Source of the DNA: JAOUGY01 sp963785075
GTDB lineage: Bacteria; Actinomycetota; Acidimicrobiia; Spongiisociales; ZC4RG35
Assembly (NCBI GenBank): GCA_963785075.1
Contig: CAWATW010000007.1
Location: forward strand, 186,001 to 250,000
DNA: 64,000 bases
Direction: 5' to 3'
Part shown: piece by piece, positions 26,507 through 35,369 of the stretch
Numbering within the stretch: the stretch's first letter is position 1
Layout: each line of letters opens with the position of its first letter
Notes under the pieces: generated by a model
Told to the model about the DNA's origin: nothing
The model's input: the letters and a program-made list of their open reading frames with translations, nothing else
Database searches by the model: none
Program-made: the position numbers and the translations under genes

Positions 26507-27684
26507 ATCCGGACGAGGTATTCGCCCTCCTGCAGCGCGCCGACCCGGCCGCAATATCGGAAGAGGAGGTCATGGTCATGCCACGTCATGTCGATCGTTC
26601 CAATGGCTGGGTGCGCCCGGTGTTCGTGCTGGCCGCAGCCGCCCTGGCCGTGGTTGTCGCTTTCGGGCCGCTGGGTCTGCTCGGTGGCGACCAGGTCGAT
26701 GTCGTCGACAGCGTCCCCACTTCGTTGATCCCGGCTCCCGACGAGTCGACGCCCACCGTTCCCGGGACCACTCCTGAATCGACGTCGGGCCCGAGCACCG
26801 TTCCGCAGTCGACGACCGTTCCGGACTCCACCGTTCCGGCACCGCCGTCCGTCGGGTTCCTCCTCGCCGATGGCCAGACCGTCTCCGACCCGTCGTCGGG
26901 CAACGTCGTTGCCGACCGCCCTGCCGTCGTGGTCTACGACGACCTTCAGGGCGGTCTGGTGTTCCAGAACCGAAGCTCGATCTACTTCGGCGACATCGAG
27001 GGCACCGACGTCTTGCATCTCCCCGGCGGTGCGTCGGAGCCGGTGCTCATGCTGCCGCAGAACGGCGACGCAACACTCAGGCTCCTGGGTGTGTTCGACG
27101 TCGAGGGGGAACCGACGGCGATCGTCGTGGAGCGTCGCAATCCCGGTGACGTCGAGGGCGCGGCCGAGGTGATGTACGAGGTGGCCGTCACGACGGGAGC
27201 AGTGCAGGAGGTCGCCAAGATCGGAGGCTGGGAGAGCGGACCGGCGGCCATGAGCTGGGACGGATCGACCTATGTGATGTCTTCGCTGGCCGAGGGCTAC
27301 TCGTTCCTCGAGACGATCGACCGCAGCGGTGTCCGCACGCCGTGGCCCGGTGTTCTCCGATCGGAGTGCTTCGACGAGCCCGAGTGCCCTCGGAACACCG
27401 TCGCCACATCCGACGGAACGAAGCTCGTGTTCACTCGCGGGCTCACGAGCGAGGCGACGACTCTGGTCGTGTGGGACCGCCTCGCCGACGAGGAACTGTG
27501 GTCCGTCGAGCTGGGCCCCGGCGCAGTACTCGGACCGCCGGCCGTGGTGGGCGACGTCATCGTCGTCAATCGCTACCGGGAGGGCGAGCCGGGTGTCGGG
27601 AGGGCGGCGATCGTCGATCTCGTGACAGGCGAGATGATCCGGCTCGACCAGTCCGGGTTCGTCGACCCCGTGGCGCCCCTGTAG
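26503..27684 (+). CDS. Sigma-linked single-pass membrane protein with large outer beta-rich domain
   Basis: Protein of 393 residues: about 45 cytoplasmic residues (MNPDEVFALLQRADP and on), a single transmembrane helix (PVFVLAAAALAVVVAFGPLG), a Ser/Thr/Pro linker and a 270-residue outer domain of short strands that looks like a propeller. It overlaps the sigma gene by 4 bases and has a perfect AGGAGG ribosome-binding site within it. The short cytoplasmic piece could bind the sigma factor and the outer domain could sense. Anti-sigma activity is inferred from position only. Confidence 0.75.
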   Translation: MNPDEVFALLQRADPAAISEEEVMVMPRHVDRSNGWVRPVFVLAAAALAVVVAFGPLGLLGGDQVDVVDSVPTSLIPAPDESTPTVPGTTPESTSGPSTVPQSTTVPDSTVPAPPSVGFLLADGQTVSDPSSGNVVADRPAVVVYDDLQGGLVFQNRSSIYFGDIEGTDVLHLPGGASEPVLMLPQNGDATLRLLGVFDVEGEPTAIVVERRNPGDVEGAAEVMYEVAVTTGAVQEVAKIGGWESGPAAMSWDGSTYVMSSLAEGYSFLETIDRSGVRTPWPGVLRSECFDEPECPRNTVATSDGTKLVFTRGLTSEATTLVVWDRLADEELWSVELGPGAVLGPPAVVGDVIVVNRYREGEPGVGRAAIVDLVTGEMIRLDQSGFVDPVAPL

Positions 27685-27819
27685 GCCCGAGATCCGGGCG
27701 GTCGAGGACGGGCTTCGTCCGGGGTGACTCGCGGATGCCCTCGCTCGGCGGGGGCCTTCGCCGGTGGCGGTATCGCCGGGGCTCTGGCATGGTGTGAGAG
27801 GCGATCAAGGAGAGCACCG

Positions 27820-28647
27820 GTGAACGACGCCGTTCCGCGCCGCAACCTGCCGAATGCATTGTCGCAATTTGCGGCGCTTCGAGGGATGATGCGAGAACGG
27901 CGGCCGGTCGTGTTCACCGACTACGACGGTGTGTTGACCCCGATCGTGGCCACTCCGGACCTGGCAGTTCTCGACGATCGAATGCGTCGAGCCGTAGAGG
28001 AAGTGGCGTCCACCACCACCCTGGCCGTGATCAGCGGACGTGACCTCCGGGACGTGCGGTCGAAGGTCGGCGTCGACGGCATCTACTACGCAGGCAGTCA
28101 TGGCTTCGACATCGTGGGCCCCGACGGCAGGCCGACGGGCGAGGACCTCATCGACGGCTTCTCCGCATACCTTGCACCCTTGAACGATGCCACCGACCGC
28201 ATCGCCGGGCGACTCTCCCGGATCGAGGGCGTGCTGATCGAGCGCAAGCGCTTCGCCACCGCCGTCCACTACCGCAACGTCGACCGGGCCCGCATCGACG
28301 AGATCGAACAGGCGGTTCGAGATGTGGCCGCCGGTCACCCGACCCTCACGGTGACGAGTGGGAAGGAGATCTTCGAGTACCGGCCGGACTTCGATTGGGA
28401 CAAGGGACGGGTACTCGAATGGCTGCTCTCCGAGCTCGCCGACGAGGTCGGAGAGGCCACCCCGGCGTATCTCGGAGATGACACCACCGATGAGGACGCC
28501 TTTCGTGCGCTCCGGGACCGTGGGGTGGGTGTTGTCGTCGGTCTCGACGGTCCAGCCACGCTGGCCCGATTCTCCCTACACGACTGTGATGAGGTGCGGG
28601 AGTTCCTGCTCCGGCTTGCCCGATGGGACGCGTGGCGCGATGAGTGA
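27820..28647 (+). CDS. otsB: Trehalose-6-phosphate phosphatase (HAD superfamily)
   Basis: HAD-type phosphatase of 275 residues. Motif I is FTDYDGVLTPI, with nucleophile and acid aspartates. Motif II is LAVISGRD, and the late metal-binding motif is YLGDDTTDEDAF, all diagnostic of OtsB. GTG start with AAGGAGAG upstream. The 3' end overlaps the GH65 gene by 8 bases. In Mycobacterium tuberculosis OtsB1 the same two activities are domains of one long protein, so here they look like the split form. No otsA is present in this window. Confidence 0.9.
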   Translation: MNDAVPRRNLPNALSQFAALRGMMRERRPVVFTDYDGVLTPIVATPDLAVLDDRMRRAVEEVASTTTLAVISGRDLRDVRSKVGVDGIYYAGSHGFDIVGPDGRPTGEDLIDGFSAYLAPLNDATDRIAGRLSRIEGVLIERKRFATAVHYRNVDRARIDEIEQAVRDVAAGHPTLTVTSGKEIFEYRPDFDWDKGRVLEWLLSELADEVGEATPAYLGDDTTDEDAFRALRDRGVGVVVGLDGPATLARFSLHDCDEVREFLLRLARWDAWRDE

Positions 28648-31030
28648 GTGGAACCTTCACTACGACGGATACGACCCCGACGAGGAACCGCTTCGAGAAG
28701 CCCTGTGCGTCGTCGGCAACGGGTACATGGCGACCAGGGGCGCGGCACCCGAGTCCGCCGCGGTAGGTCCCCACTATCCCGGTACCTACGTCGCCGGCCT
28801 CTACAACAGGAAGACCACCGAGATCTCTGGAAGGAACATAGAGAACGAGGATCTGGTCAATGCGCCCAATTGGCTGGTGCTCGAGTTCCGTCATGTCGGA
28901 GGGTCGTGGTTCTCTCCCGACACGAACGAGCTCTCGGAGTACCAACAGGATCTCGACATCAGGCGTGGAGTCCTCACCCGACAGTTCGTGTACGAAGACG
29001 AGAAGGGACGGCACACGCGTGTCACTCAGAGACGGCTGGTCCACATGGGTCATCCCCACCTGGCCGCGCTGGAGACCACGTTTGCCGCCGAGAACTGGTC
29101 AGGACGTCTGGAGGTTCGATCGAGCGTCGATGGGGGAGTCACGAACGACGGCGTCGAGCGGTATCGCGCCTTCGATGGCCGGCATCTGGGCGGTGTTCGG
29201 GCCATCTCCGCAGGGGATTCGGTCACCGGATTGACGGCCGAGACCACCCAGTCTCGGATCGTGATTGCGGTGGCTCAGCGCACCACTGTGGTCCGGGACG
29301 GGGATGCACTCCACCTCGAGCGGCAAGGCGTGGCCGAGCAGGGGCGGGTGGGACACCACTTTGCGATCGACCTCGACGGCGAGCAGCCGATCACCGTCGA
29401 AAAGGTGGCGGCGGTCTACACGTCGAGAGACCGCGCCATCAGCTCACCCGAGCTCGAGGCGGTGACAGACGTCACCCGCGCCCCTTCGTTCGATGATCTG
29501 CTCGAAAGCCATGTGCTCGCCTGGGACCAGCTCTGGAGGCGGTTCCAGCTCCGCACCGGCACAGACGTCGAGGAGTCGAGGGCGTTGAACCTGCACGTCT
29601 TCCACTTGCTACAAACCGTTTCGAAGCACTCCATCGACATGGACGTCGGTGTGCCGGCGCGAGGACTACACGGCGAGGCGTATCGCGGGCACATCTTCTG
29701 GGACGAGCTCTTCATCTTCCCCTTCCTCAACCTGCACCTACCGGATCTCACAAGAGCGCTGCTCTTGTATCGCTTCCGTCGACTTACGGAAGCGCGGGCG
29801 AACGCCCGGAGCGAAGGACTCGAAGGTGCCTTGTTTCCGTGGCAGAGCGGCACCAACGGGCGCGAGGAGTCCCAAGTACTGCATCTGAACCCGAAGTCCG
29901 GAAACTGGTTGCCCGACAACAGTCGACTGCAGCGGCATGTGAACATCGCCATCGCCTACAACGTGTGGAACTACCACGCCGTGACCGGCGACCTCGGATT
30001 CCTCGCCTTTCACGGCGCCGAATTGCTCGTCGAGATCACGCGCTTGCTGACGAGCCTGACCACCTACAACCGCTCGCTCGACCGATACGAGATATGCGGA
30101 GTCATGGGCCCCGACGAGTACCACGACGCCTATCCGGGCTCTGATCGACCGGGCCTCGACAACAACACGTACACCAACGTGATGACTGTCTGGGTGCTGA
30201 AACGAACCCGGCAGGCGCTGGCGACCCTGCCCGAGTATCGGATCAAGGAGCTGTGGGACAAGCTGGGGTTGAGTCGTGAGGAAGTCGAAGCGTGGGAGGA
30301 CATCACTCGGAAGATGCGTGTGGTGTTCCACGACGGCGTGTTGAGCCAGTTCGAGGGATACGACGATCTCGAGGAGCTGGACTGGGTGGGCTACGTGGAG
30401 CGTTACGGAAACATCCAGAGGTTGGATCGAATCCTCGAGGCGGAAGGTGACAGTCCGAACCGCTACAAGCTGTCGAAACAGGCAGACGTGCTCATGTTGT
30501 TCTATTTGTTGTCTCGGGAGGAGGTGGGCGATCTCCTGAGCGGGCTCGGGTATGACGTCGACGACCAACTGATGAGGCGAACCGTCGACTACTACGGGAC
30601 GAGAACCTCGCATGGCTCGACCCTCAGTCGCGTGGTTCATGCGTGGATCCTGGGGCGGATAGACAGGGAGCGATCCTGGGAGCTGTTCCGCTCGGCACTC
30701 ATGAGCGACATAGCGGACATCCAGGGCGGAACCACACCCGAGGGGATCCATCTCGGGGCGATGGCAGGAACGGTGGACCTCATCCAACGTGGATACACCG
30801 GTCTCGAGGTTCACGAAGGCGTGTTGCGGATGGACCCTGCCATTCCGCCCGAACTCGGATCGCTCGAGTGCCACATGCTGTACAGGGGTAGATGGCTGGA
30901 CCTGCGGATCGATGAGGTCTCCTTCAGCGCCACGCTCGAACCGGGTTCGCCCGAGAGCATCCACATCGAAATCGGTGACACGATCATCGAGGTGAAGCCT
31001 GGCGCAACCGAATCGGTTGTCTTGCGCTGA
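28640..31030 (+). CDS. Glycoside hydrolase family 65 disaccharide phosphorylase
   Basis: Protein of 796 residues with the GH65 layout: an N-terminal beta-sandwich (VVGNGYMATRGA near the start), a helical barrel with HGEAYRGHIFWDELFIFPF, the general-acid glutamate in VMGPDEYHDAY, the phosphate-side segments KQADVLMLFYLL and TSHGSTLS, and a C-terminal jelly-roll piece (YRGRWLDLRI). Members cleave trehalose, maltose, kojibiose or nigerose with phosphate; pairing with OtsB points to a trehalose-related substrate. ATGAGTGA overlap with otsB implies co-translation. Specificity is inference. Confidence 0.9.
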   Translation: MSEWNLHYDGYDPDEEPLREALCVVGNGYMATRGAAPESAAVGPHYPGTYVAGLYNRKTTEISGRNIENEDLVNAPNWLVLEFRHVGGSWFSPDTNELSEYQQDLDIRRGVLTRQFVYEDEKGRHTRVTQRRLVHMGHPHLAALETTFAAENWSGRLEVRSSVDGGVTNDGVERYRAFDGRHLGGVRAISAGDSVTGLTAETTQSRIVIAVAQRTTVVRDGDALHLERQGVAEQGRVGHHFAIDLDGEQPITVEKVAAVYTSRDRAISSPELEAVTDVTRAPSFDDLLESHVLAWDQLWRRFQLRTGTDVEESRALNLHVFHLLQTVSKHSIDMDVGVPARGLHGEAYRGHIFWDELFIFPFLNLHLPDLTRALLLYRFRRLTEARANARSEGLEGALFPWQSGTNGREESQVLHLNPKSGNWLPDNSRLQRHVNIAIAYNVWNYHAVTGDLGFLAFHGAELLVEITRLLTSLTTYNRSLDRYEICGVMGPDEYHDAYPGSDRPGLDNNTYTNVMTVWVLKRTRQALATLPEYRIKELWDKLGLSREEVEAWEDITRKMRVVFHDGVLSQFEGYDDLEELDWVGYVERYGNIQRLDRILEAEGDSPNRYKLSKQADVLMLFYLLSREEVGDLLSGLGYDVDDQLMRRTVDYYGTRTSHGSTLSRVVHAWILGRIDRERSWELFRSALMSDIADIQGGTTPEGIHLGAMAGTVDLIQRGYTGLEVHEGVLRMDPAIPPELGSLECHMLYRGRWLDLRIDEVSFSATLEPGSPESIHIEIGDTIIEVKPGATESVVLR

Positions 31031-31034
31031 TCAC

Positions 31035-31355
31035 TCAGCCCAGGCGTTCGGCCTGGATCCTGCCCTCGAAGCCTGCCCGGTGCAGCTCTTCGACCACGGT
31101 CGGATCGACGTCGTCGGGTAGCCAGATCGTCCAGCGTTCCTGATGCGGGTCCATCGCCTCGACCATTATCTGGACGTGCCGGTTGTCGAGTGCGGCCCGG
31201 TTGGTGAGGTCGACCACCACCCGCACCCCATCACACTCGTCACACTCGTGTCGAAGTACCCGTTCGAGTGCCTCGGGTGAGTCGTCCTGCGGCATCAGCT
31301 CGTGGATGCAGCCGATCACCGAGTGCGTGGCCGGTCCCCCTGTCTCGATGCTCAT
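31035..31355 (-). CDS. Hypothetical cytoplasmic protein (106 aa)
   Basis: Unrecognised protein with alternating strands and helices. The central GVRVVVDLTNRAALDN followed by IMVEAMDPHQERWTIWLPDD resembles a STAS-like or small regulatory fold, but the match is weak. The ATG is preceded closely by TACTAA and no Shine-Dalgarno. Its 3' end converges with the GH65 gene, with a 4-base gap. Confidence 0.6.
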   Translation of the reverse strand: MSIETGGPATHSVIGCIHELMPQDDSPEALERVLRHECDECDGVRVVVDLTNRAALDNRHVQIMVEAMDPHQERWTIWLPDDVDPTVVEELHRAGFEGRIQAERLG

Positions 31356-31461
31356 AGGGGTTAGTACCGCGTTCGCCGCCGCAGTGCAAGGGGCGAACGG
31401 CACCGAATGCGGACACCCCAGGGCCCGGGACGAACCCGGGCCCCGTCTCGGCTGGCTCTCG

Positions 31462-32511
31462 TCAGTTGCCGGGCGTGGTTGGCGGCTGCTGCGGTCGGGG
31501 CCCACCGGCCGACGGCATTTGCTGCGCAGCCGAAGGTGACGTCGGCGTGCGATCGCCTGCTGTCCGGCGTGCTGCGGCGGGCGCCTCGGCGGCCGCCGCA
31601 CCTCCGTCGCCTTCCTTGAACAGCTCGCCGATGGCCGCCACGCTCCCCAGGACGCCGCTGGTGTCCAGTGGCAGGAAGATCTTGGTGGCGCGACCGTTGG
31701 CGACGCCTTGTAGCGCATCCAAGTATTTGATGGTGATCAGATCGGGTGTCGGATCTCCGGCGTGAATGGCGTTGTACACCGTCTCGATCGCTTGAGCCTC
31801 GCCTTCGGCCACCGTGAGTTTCTGGTACCGATCGGCGTCGGCCACTCGCTTGATGGCTTCGGCCTGGCCCTCGGCCTCGAGGATGTTCGACTCCTTCACG
31901 CCCTCGGCCCGCAGAATCCGGGATGTCTTTTCACCCTCGGCCTCGGTGACCACGGCTCGCCGATCACGTTCTGCCTTCATCTGGCGGTGCATCGCCTCGG
32001 TCACGTCTGCTGGCGGTTCGATCCGCTGGATCTCGACTCGGACCACCCTGGTTCCCCATTTGTCGGTGGCATCGTCGAGAATCTCACGCAGCTTGGTGTT
32101 GATCACTTCGCGAGAGGTCAACGCTGCGTCGAGGTCGAGGTCGCCGACCACGTTACGGAGGTTGGTCTGGGCGAGCTTGGTGACCGCCAGGACGAAGTTG
32201 CCGACGTTGTACTTCAGCTTCACCGGGTCCGTGGCTTCGTAGTAGATGACGGCATCCACCGTCACAACGACGTTGTCCCGTGTGATGACTTCTTGTGGTG
32301 GCACGTCGACGACCTGCTCACGCATGTCGACTTTCGCCAGGGTCTGCACGAACGGCATGATCAGCCGCAGACCTGAGTCGACCGTCTTGTTGTACCGACC
32401 GAGCGTCTCCACCAGGCCCTTCTCGAACGGGCGCACGATCTTGATCGACGCGGCCAACACCACCACGAACAAGATGAACAGCACTGCGAACAGTGCCAAT
32501 ACCGCCGGCAT
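31462..32511 (-). CDS. SPFH/band 7 membrane-associated protein (QmcA/paraslipin-like)
   Basis: Protein of 349 residues: an N-terminal transmembrane helix, then the SPFH core (IVRPFEKGLVETLGRY, RNVVGDLDLDAALTSRE), a charged coiled-coil (EAEGEKTSRILRAEG, then EAEGQAEAIKRVADA) and a Pro/Ala-rich tail. QmcA-type proteins form membrane cages that work with NfeD-type partners, and an NfeD domain is encoded just upstream in the same direction. A near-perfect AGGAGG ribosome-binding site precedes the ATG. The Pro-rich C-terminus is longer than in E. coli QmcA. Confidence 0.92.
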   Translation of the reverse strand: MPAVLALFAVLFILFVVVLAASIKIVRPFEKGLVETLGRYNKTVDSGLRLIMPFVQTLAKVDMREQVVDVPPQEVITRDNVVVTVDAVIYYEATDPVKLKYNVGNFVLAVTKLAQTNLRNVVGDLDLDAALTSREVINTKLREILDDATDKWGTRVVRVEIQRIEPPADVTEAMHRQMKAERDRRAVVTEAEGEKTSRILRAEGVKESNILEAEGQAEAIKRVADADRYQKLTVAEGEAQAIETVYNAIHAGDPTPDLITIKYLDALQGVANGRATKIFLPLDTSGVLGSVAAIGELFKEGDGGAAAAEAPAAARRTAGDRTPTSPSAAQQMPSAGGPRPQQPPTTPGN

Positions 32512-32588
32512 CTCCTACCTCCTCTTCCTGCTGTCTGCTGTCGTTGAATGGGTGAACCCGTGAAGGGCAGACCCGGTTTGAACCTGTT

Positions 32589-33398
32589 TCACTCTGTGGT
32601 CTCGGGCGCCGGTCGCACGACCATCTTCGATCCGCGCACTTCGACGACGGTGACCTTTGTGCCTGAGGGAATGGGCTGGTGGTCGGATGTCGCCCGCCAC
32701 TCCTCGCCCTGCACCCGAACCATGCCGGTCCCGGTGTCGGGAACGATGTCTGCGATCACGACGCCTCTTGCATCGGTCCATCGGTTGGCCCCGACCTTGG
32801 GAAGGTCGTCGTCCTGGTGGTGCGCAAACCTCCGCAGGTAGGCGAACGCAATCGCCGTCACCCCGAAGAAGACCAACCACTGTGCCACCGGGCTCACGCC
32901 GAACCACGCAAGGATGGCTGCACCCCCGGCTCCGATGGCGATGGGCAGTAGGAAAAAGCCGGCCGTGAAGATCTCGGCGATGGCTGCTGCCACCGCGAGG
33001 ATCGTCCAGACCCATCTCCACAGTTCGTTCTCCATGTCTGATGGTCCTCCTCTCAGCGAGGTGCCGGCGATCACCCCTGTGATCAGGGCCACCGCGCCAG
33101 TCGTGTAGGCGAGCGCACTGCGTCTCCGGTTGCGCTTCTGATCCAGACGGCCGCTGGTGACGTCTGACCACGCCACCGCCGAGGTGCCTTTTCGGTATTC
33201 GGCGGCCCATGACTCTGCGAAGTCGGCGACGTTGCTTCCCACCACTCGCTCGGCGGAGCGACCCTCGTCGAGGGCCTCCCCGAGGTGTTGTTCCAGTTCG
33301 AGTCGCATGTCGTCGATCGCCCGGCGGGGCACACCGGTCTCGCGCCAATAGCGAACGCAGTCGGCGACGACCTTTGCGACCTCCGCCCGATCAGCCAC
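32589..33398 (-). CDS. HAAS-domain / NfeD fusion membrane protein
   Basis: A 269-residue frame joining two usually separate proteins. Residues about 1-70 resemble a HAAS-type helical domain (LELEQHLGEALDEGRSAERV), which normally accompanies PadR regulators; a transmembrane helix follows near 95-112. From residue 122 the protein is a complete NfeD: helices, AEIFTAGFFLLPIAIGAGGA, then an OB-fold end (ARGVVIADI to VVEVRGSKMVV). An internal ATG at 33035 has AGGAGG ten bases upstream, so a free 148-residue NfeD may also be made. It overlaps padR by 8 bases and lies upstream of the SPFH gene. Confidence 0.85.
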   Translation of the reverse strand: MADRAEVAKVVADCVRYWRETGVPRRAIDDMRLELEQHLGEALDEGRSAERVVGSNVADFAESWAAEYRKGTSAVAWSDVTSGRLDQKRNRRRSALAYTTGAVALITGVIAGTSLRGGPSDMENELWRWVWTILAVAAAIAEIFTAGFFLLPIAIGAGGAAILAWFGVSPVAQWLVFFGVTAIAFAYLRRFAHHQDDDLPKVGANRWTDARGVVIADIVPDTGTGMVRVQGEEWRATSDHQPIPSGTKVTVVEVRGSKMVVRPAPETTE

Positions 33399-33741
33399 GG
33401 TCCACTCCTTTCAGCACGCTCTCGACGCCCGCTGCCAGCTGACGCCACTCTTCTTGCCACGATTCCAGCGCCTCGGCGCCCGTCTTCGTGAGCCGGTAGT
33501 ACTTGCGAGCCGGGCCGCCAGAGCTCTCGACGAGGTATCCCTCTACGAGACCGCTCTTTTGGAGGCGGCTCAGCACCGGGTAGATGGTCCCTTCGCTCAC
33601 CAGATCGAGCCCGCGAGATGCCAGCTTCTTGACCATCTCGTAGCCGTAGCTCGGCTCTTCCGAGATGATCGCCAGCAGGCACATGTCGAGCACGCCCTTG
33701 AGGAGCTGGGTGCTCCGGTCCGGCACGTTGCCAACTACCAT
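33391..33741 (-). CDS. PadR-family transcriptional regulator
   Basis: Winged-helix repressor of 116 residues. Typical PadR motifs are MCLLAIISEEPSYGYEMVKKL, in which the YGYE block is diagnostic, EGTIYPVLSRLQKSGLVE (recognition helix and wing) and ARKYYRLTKTG. A TATCTT box ends 7 bases before the ATG with no Shine-Dalgarno, so translation may be leaderless. It is the first gene of a padR, HAAS-NfeD, SPFH unit and probably represses it; PadR-HAAS gene pairs are common. Confidence 0.93.
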   Translation of the reverse strand: MVVGNVPDRSTQLLKGVLDMCLLAIISEEPSYGYEMVKKLASRGLDLVSEGTIYPVLSRLQKSGLVEGYLVESSGGPARKYYRLTKTGAEALESWQEEWRQLAAGVESVLKGVDRG

Positions 33742-33819
33742 GAGATGCAAGATAGCATGCCGCTTCAGGTAATCAACGAAAAAGGATTCGTATTCGTTTC
33801 CGGGCGGTAAGTTCCAACC

Positions 33820-34260
33820 ATGTCTGACGTCAACCTCACTCCCTCCGGTCCCCCGATCACGGTGCTTCCAGAACCTGATCCCCAAGTCGTGGCTGCCCTC
33901 GCCTCGACAGAGAACGTCCATCGTCTCTGTGAGATCGTGGCCGCTCACCCCACATCCTTGGATGCCTGGGCCGCGTTGGGGAAGGCGTATGAGTCCGCCG
34001 GAAGTGACGTCCCCTCGGCGGTCGCGGCGTATGCGGCGTTTCGGGTCGGGTACCACCGGGGCCTCGATGCGCTTCGCAAGCACGGGTGGCGTGGTTCGGG
34101 CTACGTCAGATGGAGCGATCCATCGAACAGGGGTTTCCTTCGGTGCCTCGACGGATTGAGCCGTCTTGCAGGTCGTATCGGCGAGATGGACGAGGAGATC
34201 AGATGCGCCGAATTCCTCCGAATGCTCGATCCGGCCTGGGAGAGGCGCGAGGACGGCTGA
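33820..34260 (+). CDS. DUF3151 family protein
   Basis: Conserved actinobacterial protein of unknown function, 146 residues. The family's signature is clear: GYHRGLDALRKHGWRGSGYV, then WSDPSNRGFLRCL and a C-terminal EIRCAEFLRMLDP. The central part is helical and TPR-like. A TAAGTT box ends 6 bases before the ATG without Shine-Dalgarno (probable leaderless mRNA). It is divergent from padR, sharing a 78-base intergenic region. Confidence 0.9.
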   Translation: MSDVNLTPSGPPITVLPEPDPQVVAALASTENVHRLCEIVAAHPTSLDAWAALGKAYESAGSDVPSAVAAYAAFRVGYHRGLDALRKHGWRGSGYVRWSDPSNRGFLRCLDGLSRLAGRIGEMDEEIRCAEFLRMLDPAWERREDG

Positions 34261-34274
34261 CAGGGATGCACGCG

Positions 34275-34304
34275 ACGATGGGGCCCGGTTGTGGGCCCCA
34301 TCGT
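34275..34304. terminator. Bidirectional terminator hairpin
   Basis: A perfect 12-bp stem (ACGATGGGGCCC / GGGCCCCATCGT) with a 6-base loop lies between the convergent DUF3151 and mscL genes. A second, shorter stem (34311-34333, one G-U pair) directly follows the mscL stop on the minus strand. Confidence 0.8.
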
Positions 34305-34333
34305 TCTCGAGTCGTCGGCCTGGGGCCGGCGAC

Positions 34334-34714
34334 TCACTTTGCGAGCGAGTCGCGAATCTCACGCAGCAGGATCGTGTCCTCTGCAGGCTCCTCCGGTGCG
34401 GCCTCATCGGCACTCTTCATGCGGTTGTATGCCTTGACGACCAAGAACAGCACGAAGGCCACGATCAGGAAATTCAGCACTGCGCCGATGAACACGCCAA
34501 CCGAGCCGACCGGATATCCGTCGGCAGCCAGCGTATCGGTGAATGTCCCGAGGTTTCCCAGTCCGTCGAGGCTGAATATCTTGCCGAGCAGCGGGTTGAC
34601 GATGCGCTCCGTGAGCGCACTGACCACCGATGCAAAAGCGACGCCCAAGACGAACGCCACAGCTATGTCGACAAGGTTTCCCCTGTTGACGAATTCCCTG
34701 AACTCTTTCAGCAC
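34334..34714 (-). CDS. mscL: Large-conductance mechanosensitive channel
   Basis: MscL forms a homopentameric safety valve against hypo-osmotic shock. The 126 residues include the N-terminal amphipathic helix (MLKEFREFVNRGNLVD), TM1 (IAVAFVLGVAFASVVSAL), a short outer loop, TM2 (VGVFIGAVLNFLIVAFVLFLVV) and the charged C-terminal helix. GTG start with AGGAGG four bases upstream. It stands alone between terminator hairpins and the following plus-strand gene. Confidence 0.96.
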   Translation of the reverse strand: MLKEFREFVNRGNLVDIAVAFVLGVAFASVVSALTERIVNPLLGKIFSLDGLGNLGTFTDTLAADGYPVGSVGVFIGAVLNFLIVAFVLFLVVKAYNRMKSADEAAPEEPAEDTILLREIRDSLAK

Positions 34715-34835
34715 GATCCCTCCTCAGTATCTCTGTTTCGTGCGGGAGAAAGGTAACAGCATTGGTGCAACCCCTGGCTCGACGGCGCTGCACGGCGGTA
34801 CGTCTGGGTGCCGGACACCACTAGGCTCCGCCGTC

Positions 34836-35222
34836 ATGTTCGAAGAACGGCCGTTTCTCGGAACCATCGATCAGCGCCTCGAAGGCGATCGCGTGTCGGT
34901 GACCGTCACACTTGGATGGGCGGAAGACATGTACGAGGGACGCGCCCAGGGGGCGTCGGACACCGCCCAACGTGCGCGCCTCGTCGGCGAAGCCACACTC
35001 CGGGCCATCGAGGCCATGACGGCCGGCCAGACCCGCTTCGACCTGTCTGCGGCCGGGATGAGCGATCTCGGTCCCGTGAAGATCGCCCTGGTACAGGTGC
35101 GCGAAATCGGGTGGAGCGACTATTTGATCGGCTCGTGCCTCATCCGCGAGGGCGACCCGGCAGCCGCCACCGCCAAGGCCGTGCTCGATGCCGTCAACAG
35201 GCGCATCTCACGGGTCATCTGA
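34836..35222 (+). CDS. Conserved-looking hypothetical protein (128 aa)
   Basis: Unrecognised cytoplasmic protein with alternating strands and helices (RVSVTVTLGWAEDMYEG, GPVKIALVQVREIGWSDYLI). The codon pattern and lack of low-complexity sequence support a real gene. A TAGGCT box ends 8 bases before the ATG without Shine-Dalgarno. The following 192-base gap holds repeats and the clpB control region. Confidence 0.7.
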   Translation: MFEERPFLGTIDQRLEGDRVSVTVTLGWAEDMYEGRAQGASDTAQRARLVGEATLRAIEAMTAGQTRFDLSAAGMSDLGPVKIALVQVREIGWSDYLIGSCLIREGDPAAATAKAVLDAVNRRISRVI

Positions 35223-35252
35223 GCGGCTGTTCGGCTCTCCTGCCTCCGGTTC

Positions 35253-35328
35253 CGTTCTACGTTCAACGTTCTACGTACTACACCCGACGGGAGTCTCGTC
35301 CGAGGTCCGAAGTCCGAGGTCTGAGTAC
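35253..35328. repeat. Two adjacent heptanucleotide arrays (ACGTTCT type, copy 4, and GTCCGAG type)
   Basis: Bases 35253-35284 repeat CGTTCT, ACGTTCA, ACGTTCT, ACGTACT with a 7-base period. After 15 bases a second array (35299-35328) repeats GTCCGAG, GTCCGAA, GTCCGAG, GTCTGAG, also with a 7-base period but a different unit. Both lie 40-160 bases upstream of clpB. Confidence 0.8.
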
Positions 35329-35369
35329 CGGAAAGCGCAGGCGATGGGAATATCGCAGAGTGGGCTCAA

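Noticed and set aside
34275..34304. Riboswitch next to mscL
   Set aside because: A simple perfect stem between convergent genes; no multi-stem aptamer pattern is visible.
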